The notes under the pieces were generated by a model, which saw only the letters and a list, made by a program, of their open reading frames with translations, was not told the DNA's origin and searched no databases. From the NCBI GenBank assembly GCA_030592025.1, contig JAUUZX010000048.1, forward strand, positions 1 through 7,872: 7,872 nucleotides of DNA, read 5' to 3'. Each line of letters opens with the position of its first letter. Position 1 is the first letter of the stretch. Both the position numbers and the translations under genes were made by a program. Shown one piece after another: positions 1 to 4,640 of this stretch. Origin of the DNA: a bacterium (lineage in GTDB: Bacteria > Krumholzibacteriota > Krumholzibacteria > LZORAL124-64-63).

Positions 1-1174
1 GCAGGGGATCGGCCAGGTCGTTGAACTTCTCTTTGTACCACATGCCCCGGTGCTCGAGGCCCAGTTGGAGGTGCGCGTCCAGCAGCGAGCCGGCCACCAG
101 GCGAGGCGCCAGGACGACGCGCCCCGTCAGGTCCTCGCCGCGGGACAGGGTCACCCCCGGGGGCGCCAGGCCCACCTCACCCGCGGGGTCGTCCAACTGC
201 TCGTCGGTGCGGGCACCGGCCACCTCCCAGCGGACGAGGTTGTCCCGCCAACCCGCGGCCAGGTAGCCGTCCCAACGGTCGTAGCGCACGCTGGCCTGGG
301 GCGACGCATACCCGCCGATGGGCCCCGGCCGGCCACCGTCCCGGCGCAGGAAGCCCGCCCAACCGCGGAGCCGCCATTCGTCGCTCACCTCGGTGTGGCC
401 GGCGACGAAGGCGCCGTGCTCCCGCAGCCAGGCGTTCTCGCGCACCCGGGGCTCGTCGTCGTCGGGATCGTGGAAGGTCCATTTGTGGTCGGTGTAGGCA
501 AAATCGTTGTCGGCGCGCCGTCCGTGCAGGAGAACCAGCCCCGAGCGGTCGTCCGTGGGACGGCCGGCTCCCCCCACCACCCGGCTCGAGAGCTCGCCCC
601 AGGACCCGGCGCCCATGGTCGCCTCGATACCGTCCACGGCGTCCCGCGTGCGCAGGTTCACGGCCCCCGCGCCCCCCACGCCACCCAACCGCACGGGCAC
701 GCCGCCGCGGTGGATGTCCACTGCGCCGAAACGTTCCAGGGGGAGACGGGCCAGGTCGACGAGGCCCGTCTGGGCGTCATCGAGGGGCATGCCGTCGATG
801 AAGACGCGGATCTGGGCGGGGGTCGAGCCCCGCAGGGAAGGGACGGCCGAGGCCCCCGCGGCGCCGTACCGCCGAACCTGAAGACCCGCCGTCATGCCCA
901 GGACGTCGGCAAGGTCCCGGGCGCCCCGCTCCCGGTCGAGGTCGATCCGCGTGACGACCGACCCCACCTGGGGGGCCGCCATGAGCCCGCGGTTGCCGGC
1001 CTTCACGACGAGGGTGTCGATGCGGGTGAGACCGGCAGTAGCGTCTGCCGTCGCGCCATCCACGGTGCCGTCCGCCATTGACGGGCGCACGAACGCGTCG
1101 AAAGGAAACACCGCGACGACAAGCGCCGCGCAGATGGCACAAAAAAGAAGGGATCCCCTGCCGGGATGGAACAC
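1..1174 (-). CDS. btuB: TonB-dependent vitamin B12 receptor BtuB, N-terminal part (cut by the left edge)
   Basis: Outer-membrane receptor that imports cobalamins using energy from TonB-ExbBD. About 391 residues are visible and the frame is still open at base 1, so most of the beta-barrel is missing. From the chosen GTG start, residues 8-24 form a hydrophobic signal-peptide core after a short basic stretch. Residues 53-57 read DTLVV, the same TonB box as E. coli BtuB. The plug domain follows at about 60-175: VVTRIDLD, a DVLGMTAGLQV helix, LRGSTPAQIRVFIDGMPLDD, and GGVGGAGAVNLRT. Barrel strands then begin. The start is uncertain: GTG at 1174 or TTG at 1177, with GAGGT upstream at 1188-1184. A later ATG at 1078 would remove the signal peptide and is unlikely. 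The cobalamin riboswitch just upstream supports B12 as the substrate, and related corrinoids are possible. The family call is very secure and the substrate call is strong. Confidence 0.9.
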   Translation of the reverse strand, partial: MFHPGRGSLLFCAICAALVVAVFPFDAFVRPSMADGTVDGATADATAGLTRIDTLVVKAGNRGLMAAPQVGSVVTRIDLDRERGARDLADVLGMTAGLQVRRYGAAGASAVPSLRGSTPAQIRVFIDGMPLDDAQTGLVDLARLPLERFGAVDIHRGGVPVRLGGVGGAGAVNLRTRDAVDGIEATMGAGSWGELSSRVVGGAGRPTDDRSGLVLLHGRRADNDFAYTDHKWTFHDPDDDEPRVRENAWLREHGAFVAGHTEVSDEWRLRGWAGFLRRDGGRPGPIGGYASPQASVRYDRWDGYLAAGWRDNLVRWEVAGARTDEQLDDPAGEVGLAPPGVTLSRGEDLTGRVVLAPRLVAGSLLDAHLQLGLEHRGMWYKEKFNDLADPL

Positions 1175-1178
1175 CAAG

Positions 1179-1215
1179 ACCAGACCTCGCCCACGAAGGT
1201 GGTGGCAGGCCTGGT
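1179..1215 (-). promoter_or_regulatory. Hairpin covering the btuB ribosome binding site (riboswitch expression platform)
   Basis: On the minus strand ACCAGGCCT (1215-1207) can pair over all nine positions, with one G-U, with AGGTCTGGT (1187-1179). A smaller CCAC/GTGG stem can form inside the loop. The 3' arm contains the only Shine-Dalgarno-like stretch (GAGGT, 1188-1184) before the TTG/GTG start codons at 1177/1174, so the hairpin would block ribosome entry. No T-run follows, which argues against an intrinsic terminator. The 5' arm is also the 3' strand of the aptamer's P1 helix, so the two structures exclude each other. The pairing is visible in the sequence; its role is inferred. Confidence 0.6.
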
Positions 1216-1408
1216 ACCGGTCTCCTGGCTCACGGGTCGTCCTACTACCTGCGCCTTCCCGATTCCGTGCCCTCGAGGCTGGATTCAGTGGCATGTCTGC
1301 AGGGTTCGTCGCCGCTTACAGTGGCGGGGCCGCGCCGGAATTTAACCGGACTTCCGCTGGTCCCCAGGCCGTGTATGGAGTTTTCGAGCCCGGGCCGAAG
1401 GTGGTGGC
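1194..1408. repeat. 13-bp direct repeat flanking the cobalamin aptamer
   Basis: The sequence CGAAGGTGGTGGC occurs at 1194-1206 and again, identically, at 1396-1408, bracketing the aptamer. The right copy lies within the post-dus hairpin and the left copy in the loop of the hairpin over the ribosome binding site. No function is assigned and chance is possible in GC-rich DNA. Confidence 0.4.
1208..1370 (-). promoter_or_regulatory. Cobalamin (B12) riboswitch aptamer controlling btuB
   Basis: Read on the minus strand, this leader carries the conserved cobalamin-riboswitch boxes in order. They are GGAAGTCCGGTTAAATTCCG at about 1355-1336, the GCGGCCCCGCCACTGTAAGC core at about 1333-1314, GCCACTG at 1292-1286, GGGAAGGCGC at 1260-1251, and the B12 box GAGCCAGGAGACC at 1231-1219. 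The closing helix P1 can be drawn as GGCCTGG (1370-1364) with CCAGGCC (1214-1208). The aptamer ends about 34 nt before the start of a BtuB-like receptor, the classic target of this RNA. There is no terminator with a U-tract before the start codon, so control is probably at translation initiation. The aptamer call is very secure; the switching mechanism is inferred. Confidence 0.96.
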
Positions 1409-1413
1409 CGGGC
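1388..1413 (-). terminator. GC-rich hairpin after the dus stop codon, possible weak terminator
   Basis: GCCCGGCC and GGCCCGGGC form an eight-pair stem with one bulged base and a nine-base loop, starting 12 nt past the dus stop codon. No T-tract follows in the minus direction (the next bases are TCGAAAAC). It is therefore not a standard intrinsic terminator, and may be a 3'-end stabilising hairpin or a pause site. It lies between dus and the riboswitch (1370) and leaves no room for a separate promoter between hairpin and aptamer. Confidence 0.3.
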
Positions 1414-1425
1414 AGATGGCGGATG

Positions 1426-2463
1426 TTACGCGGTGGGGTAGTCCCTGTCAAGAACGCGACGGAAGACCCGGGCGTGGTCGGCCTCGTCGCTGCTGGCGAG
1501 CAGGGCCTCGTCGCCCTCGCCGGTCACCTGCGGCGCCCGTACCTGGATCAGGGACTCGGGCAGATGGGCGTCGAAATCGTCCCGGGTCCAGGGGCGCCAG
1601 CGGTGCCAGAAGCCCATATGCCAAAGGAAGAACCTCTCGACCCGGACCAGCCCCCGCTCATCGTCACCGAAGTGGTCCATGGCGAATTCGCAGTAGCGGC
1701 GCATCACCGCCCAGCGCTCGGCAACGGTCGGCGACCAGGCCTCGCCCGTGGCCAGCTCGCGGAAGATCCAGGGCTTGATGAGGGCGCCGCGGGCGATGAG
1801 GAAGGACCGCACTGCCGTCTCGGTGCGGCGGCGCTCCAGATCCCACGGCGTGAAGACATCACCGTTGCCGATGACGGGCACGTCCACGGTCCGGGACACC
1901 TCGTCGATGAGGTCCCAACGGGCGCTCAGGCGGTAGCGCTGGGCCCGGGTGCGGCCGTGGACACCGATAGCGTCCGCGCCGGCCTCGACCGCCCGTTTGG
2001 CCACGGACACGCAGTTGAGTTTTTCCTCGGAGTAGCCGAGACGGATCTTCGCGGACAACGGCAGGTCCACCACGTCCCGGACCGCCCCCACCACCCGCGC
2101 CAACAGGCTCGGCTTCTTGAGCAGGGCCGCACCCGAACCGCGCCGTACCACCAGGTCGATGGGGCAACCGAAGTTCAGGTCGATGAAACGGGCGCCCGCC
2201 TCGGCGGCCATCACCGCAGCGTCGGCCATGACGTCGAGACGCTTGCCGGTGAGCTGGATGCCGAAGTGGTCCTCGTCGGGATGATGACGCAGCAGGGGGC
2301 GCTCGCCGCCCTTGACGAGCTTGTGGGCCAAGATCATCTCGCTACAGGTGCGCTCCGCCCCGTACTCGCGGCAAAGCCGACGATAAGGGAGGTTGCCGCC
2401 GGTGGCCATGGGGGCCAGGGCGACAACCTCCCTGAAGTACGCGCGGCGTGAGGCCTCGTCCAA
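1426..2463 (-). CDS. dus: tRNA-dihydrouridine synthase, Dus3-like
   Basis: Flavoenzyme (FMN, NAD(P)H-dependent) that reduces specific uridines in tRNA to dihydrouridine in the cytoplasm. The 345-residue protein has a complete TIM-barrel Dus core. LAPMATGGNLPYRRLC is at 16-31, FGIQLTG at 67-73, and DLNFGCPIDLV at 95-105 with the catalytic Cys100. Lys139 sits in SAKIRLG, His169 and Arg171 in VHGRTR, the FMN-phosphate site is NGD at 200-202, and ARGALIKPWIF is at 224-234. A helical tRNA-binding C-terminus follows. CPIDLV, HGRTRxQRY and ARGALIKPWIF resemble eukaryotic Dus3 more than bacterial DusA, DusB or DusC. Which uridine it modifies cannot be told from sequence. It starts with TTG, 3 nt after the stop of the upstream ferritin-like gene and preceded by GGCGGGTAGG, so the pair is probably co-transcribed and translationally coupled. 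Confidence 0.92.
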   Translation of the reverse strand: MDEASRRAYFREVVALAPMATGGNLPYRRLCREYGAERTCSEMILAHKLVKGGERPLLRHHPDEDHFGIQLTGKRLDVMADAAVMAAEAGARFIDLNFGCPIDLVVRRGSGAALLKKPSLLARVVGAVRDVVDLPLSAKIRLGYSEEKLNCVSVAKRAVEAGADAIGVHGRTRAQRYRLSARWDLIDEVSRTVDVPVIGNGDVFTPWDLERRRTETAVRSFLIARGALIKPWIFRELATGEAWSPTVAERWAVMRRYCEFAMDHFGDDERGLVRVERFFLWHMGFWHRWRPWTRDDFDAHLPESLIQVRAPQVTGEGDEALLASSDEADHARVFRRVLDRDYPTA

Positions 2464-2466
2464 GAC

Positions 2467-3000
2467 CTACCCGCCGTCCAGCATGGCGCTGCCGTCGAAG
2501 CCGTCGAAACCTTCGGGGTCGGCCATGAAGTCGTAGGTGTTCTTCAGCAGCGTGTAGTGGTTCTGCTCCTCGGCGGCCAGGTGCTCGAAGATCCCCTTGG
2601 CCCGGGGCGATTTCACCTGGGCGGCCGCGTCGGCGTACAGATGGTAGCCGCGACGCTCCACGTCCATGGCGCCCTTGAGGATTTCCAGCTCCTCGAGCTC
2701 GAAGTTGTAGGGGTCGTTGGCGCCTTCGATGGCGTTGTCGAAGATCTGACGGACGACCATCACGTGGTCGTCGTCCACGTCGGGCAGCACCTCGAGGGTG
2801 TTCTCGCGGAGAATGTCCTCGCGCATCTTCACCAGGTACGCCTTGTGGCCGGCTTCATCCTTGGCCAACGAGTTGAAGAGGTTGCGCTCGAGTGTGGAAG
2901 GGGCGTTCTGGGCGCGGTCCTGGAAGAAGGCCATGCCCTCCTCCTCGAAGGCGATGGCCTTCTCGAGGATCTCCACGCAGAGTGTCAGGTCGTCGTTCAT
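2467..3000 (-). CDS. Rubrerythrin/ferritin-like diiron protein without a rubredoxin domain
   Basis: A 177-residue four-helix ferritin-like protein of the rubrerythrin family, probably a cytoplasmic diiron protein in peroxide or oxygen defence or iron handling. Candidate iron ligands are Glu20 in AFEEEGMAFF, Glu49/His52 in KDEAGH, Glu115 in MDVERRGYHLY, and Glu144 or Glu145 with His148 in AAEEQNHY. The two EXXH-type half-motifs and their spacing fit the family. The C-terminal tail after about residue 160 is short (DPEGFDGFDG) and has no CXXC pairs, so the rubredoxin electron-transfer domain of classical rubrerythrin is absent. The start is the ATG at 3000, which follows GGAGGAG at optimal distance. 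The frame stays open to 3087, but that extension lacks a ribosome binding site and does not look like the family. It is first in an operon with the dus gene. Confidence 0.88.
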   Translation of the reverse strand: MNDDLTLCVEILEKAIAFEEEGMAFFQDRAQNAPSTLERNLFNSLAKDEAGHKAYLVKMREDILRENTLEVLPDVDDDHVMVVRQIFDNAIEGANDPYNFELEELEILKGAMDVERRGYHLYADAAAQVKSPRAKGIFEHLAAEEQNHYTLLKNTYDFMADPEGFDGFDGSAMLDGG

Positions 3001-3032
3001 GGTCTCCTCCGCCGGCAATTCCTGTAAGGGAT

Positions 3033-3229
3033 GATCAACTGCCCCAATGGTAAGCCCCGCCGGCGGATTTGCCATGAAAAAAGGCAATACCGGGGACGGG
3101 ACGGTTGATCTCCGATACCGACCCTGTTACGTTGGACGGGCTGATGACACGGATCCTCGCGATCTCGAAATCGTACTATTTCACTGCGGGTTACGCGATC
3201 GCCAACCGCCGTCGGGACCGGTGATCAAC
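3033..3229. repeat. Three copies of a GTTGATC motif, possible operator sites
   Basis: The heptamer is on the minus strand at 3039-3033, on the plus strand at 3104-3110, and on the minus strand at 3229-3223. With flanks the copies read approximately GTTGATCATCC, GTTGATCTCCG and GTTGATCACCG. Three copies of one heptamer within about 200 bp between divergent genes could mark a shared regulator. The binding protein is unknown and chance is not excluded. Confidence 0.35.
3105..3133 (+). promoter_or_regulatory. Candidate sigma70-type promoter for citrate synthase
   Basis: TTGATC at 3105-3110 and TACGTT at 3128-3133 are separated by 17 bases, and TG at 3125-3126 gives an extended -10. The -10 matches the consensus only moderately. 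If used, it would leave a leader of about 145 nt before the citrate synthase ATG. The -35 hexamer overlaps one of the three GTTGATC copies, so a regulator binding there would act directly on this promoter. This is a visual match only. Confidence 0.3.
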
Positions 3230-3284
3230 CGCCGACGTCGACAGGACGCCGCCCCACCAACGGGGCCGGCACGAAGGAGGAATC

Positions 3285-4559
3285 ATGGCCAAGCTGCAGA
3301 ACGCCCTGGCGAAGAAGATCCCGCTATGGCGGACCGAAATTCGGGGCCTGATCAAGAAGCACGGAGCCACGAAGATCAGTGACGTGACCGTCGCCCAAGC
3401 CTACGGCGGCATGCGAGGCGTCAAGGGCATGGTCTGCGACACGTCCGAAGTTCCGCCCGACACGGGGCTGCTCATCCGCGGCATGCCCGTGGGCGACCTC
3501 ACCAACAAGACCCCCGAAGACACCTTCTACCTGCTGTGCACGGGCGAACTGCCCAACGCCAAGGACCGCCGCGCCCTGACCGAGGAGCTCAGCTCCCGTG
3601 CGCGCGTCCCGTCCTACGTGTGGAAGGTGCTCGAGGCCATGCCGGCCAACAGCCACCCCATGTGCATGCTCGACACCGCCGTCCTCTGCATGCAGCGGGA
3701 GAGCAAGTTCGTGAAGGCCTACAACGCGGGCGTCTCCAAGATGGACTACTGGGAGTCGACCCTCGAGGACAGCCTCGACCTGCTGGCCAGGCTGCCGGCC
3801 ATCGCGGCGGGCGTGTACCGCATGCGTTTCAAGAAGGGCAAGCGCATCGCCCCCAAGAAGGGCCTCACCTGGTCCGAGAACTACGCCCACATGCTCGGCA
3901 TCCCCGACAAGAGCGGTGATTTCGCCGACTGCATGCGGCTGTACCTGGTGCTGCACAGTGACCATGAGGGCGGCAACGTCTCGGCCCATGCCTGCCATCT
4001 GGTGGGCTCGGCCCTGAGTGACGCCTACTACAGCGTGTCGGCGGGCCTCAACGGCCTCGCCGGTCCCCTGCACGGCCTGGCCAACCAGGAGTGCCTGAAC
4101 TGGGTGCTCGAGCTGAAGAAGAAGTTCAAGGGCGTGCCCACGGACGAGCAGCTCACCCAGTACGCCTGGGACACCCTCAACGGCGGCAAGGTCATCCCCG
4201 GTTACGGCCATGCCGTGCTGCGCGTGACCGACCCGCGCTTCACCGCCTTCCGGGCCTTCGGCATGAAGCACTTCCCCGAGGATCCGGTCATGCAGCTTGT
4301 GGACAAGGTCTACACCATCGTCCCCAAGGTGCTGAAGGAGCACGGCAAGGCCAAGAACCCCTGGCCCAACGTGGACGCGGGCTCGGGTGCCCTGCTCTAC
4401 CACTACGGCATGCGCGAGTTCAGCTACTACACGGTGCTGTTCTCGGTGAGCCGGGCCATGGGCATGCTCAGCCAGCTGGTCATCAACCGCGCCATGGGCT
4501 CGCCCATCGAGCGGCCCAAGAGCGTGACCACGAAGTGGCTGAAGAAGACGGTCAAGTAG
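3285..4559 (+). CDS. gltA: Citrate synthase, eukaryotic/mitochondrial type
   Basis: Condenses oxaloacetate with acetyl-CoA to citrate, the entry reaction of the TCA cycle; soluble homodimer. The 424-residue protein aligns closely with pig-heart citrate synthase. From about residue 220 on, the numbering offset stays constant at 11. The catalytic triad is His263 (GLAGPLHGLANQE), His309 (PGYGHAVLR) and Asp364 (PNVDAGSG), equivalent to pig His274, His320 and Asp375. Oxaloacetate ligands are His227, Arg318, Arg390 and Arg410. YGGMRGVKGMV at 40-50 and HSDHEGGNVSAH at 224-235 are also hallmarks of this branch. It is unlike the NADH-sensitive hexameric E. coli GltA. Eukaryote-like citrate synthases are known in Geobacteraceae and some other bacteria. 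The ATG follows a perfect AAGGAGG, and an intrinsic terminator follows the gene. It is probably monocistronic. The gene symbol is by function only. Confidence 0.97.
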   Translation: MAKLQNALAKKIPLWRTEIRGLIKKHGATKISDVTVAQAYGGMRGVKGMVCDTSEVPPDTGLLIRGMPVGDLTNKTPEDTFYLLCTGELPNAKDRRALTEELSSRARVPSYVWKVLEAMPANSHPMCMLDTAVLCMQRESKFVKAYNAGVSKMDYWESTLEDSLDLLARLPAIAAGVYRMRFKKGKRIAPKKGLTWSENYAHMLGIPDKSGDFADCMRLYLVLHSDHEGGNVSAHACHLVGSALSDAYYSVSAGLNGLAGPLHGLANQECLNWVLELKKKFKGVPTDEQLTQYAWDTLNGGKVIPGYGHAVLRVTDPRFTAFRAFGMKHFPEDPVMQLVDKVYTIVPKVLKEHGKAKNPWPNVDAGSGALLYHYGMREFSYYTVLFSVSRAMGMLSQLVINRAMGSPIERPKSVTTKWLKKTVK

Positions 4560-4583
4560 CGTCGACCACACGGTGAGACGACG

Positions 4584-4620
4584 ACGCCCCCGCTCCTTCG
4601 AGGAGCGGGGGCGTTTGTTC
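4584..4620 (+). terminator. Intrinsic terminator of citrate synthase
   Basis: A perfect 14-bp stem, ACGCCCCCGCTCCT (4584-4597) with AGGAGCGGGGGCGT (4601-4614), has a three-base loop and is followed by TTTGTTC. It begins 24 nt after the citrate synthase stop codon. On the minus strand the hairpin lies just beyond the protease stop, but no T-run follows it in that direction. It may therefore stop or stabilise the leftward transcript less efficiently. Confidence 0.93.
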
Positions 4621-4640
4621 GTGGAAGCCCTTCACGAAGG

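Larger units (their letters stand above)
3001..3284. other. Divergent intergenic region between the ferritin-like operon and citrate synthase
   Basis: This 284-bp region must hold the promoters for both flanking transcripts. The leftward gene has GGAGGAG (3003-3009) and the rightward gene AAGGAGG (3274-3280). Three GTTGATC/GATCAAC heptamers lie at 3033-3039, 3104-3110 and 3223-3229. A short inverted repeat, TTGCC (3069-3073) and GGCAA (3083-3087), is separated by nine bases rich in A. I found no convincing reading frame and no RNA gene here. Confidence 0.6.

Noticed and set aside
50..1081. Long open frame on the plus strand opposite btuB
   Set aside because: It is the GC-rich shadow of the BtuB frame. 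It has no recognisable domains and a Pro/Gly/His/Val-rich composition, whereas the minus strand encodes a clear TonB receptor.
1388..1413. Rho-independent terminator for the ferritin-like/dus operon
   Set aside because: The stem is strong but no T-run follows, so it is listed only as a weak candidate.
1078..2451. 457-codon open frame on the plus strand across the riboswitch and dus
   Set aside because: It crosses the riboswitch antisense and mirrors the dus gene; no family resemblance is visible.
3001..3087. N-terminal extension of the ferritin-like protein to 3087
   Set aside because: The ATG at 3000 has an ideal GGAGGAG site and begins the family's normal first helix; the extra 29 residues show no resemblance to it.
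3047..3382. 111-codon plus-strand frame before citrate synthase
   Set aside because: It overlaps the citrate synthase start in another frame, has no good ribosome binding site, and covers the presumed promoter and leader.
3324..4571. 415-codon minus-strand open frame opposite citrate synthase
   Set aside because: It is a His/Gly/Val/Leu-rich mirror of the citrate synthase codons, with no motif and no ribosome binding site of note.
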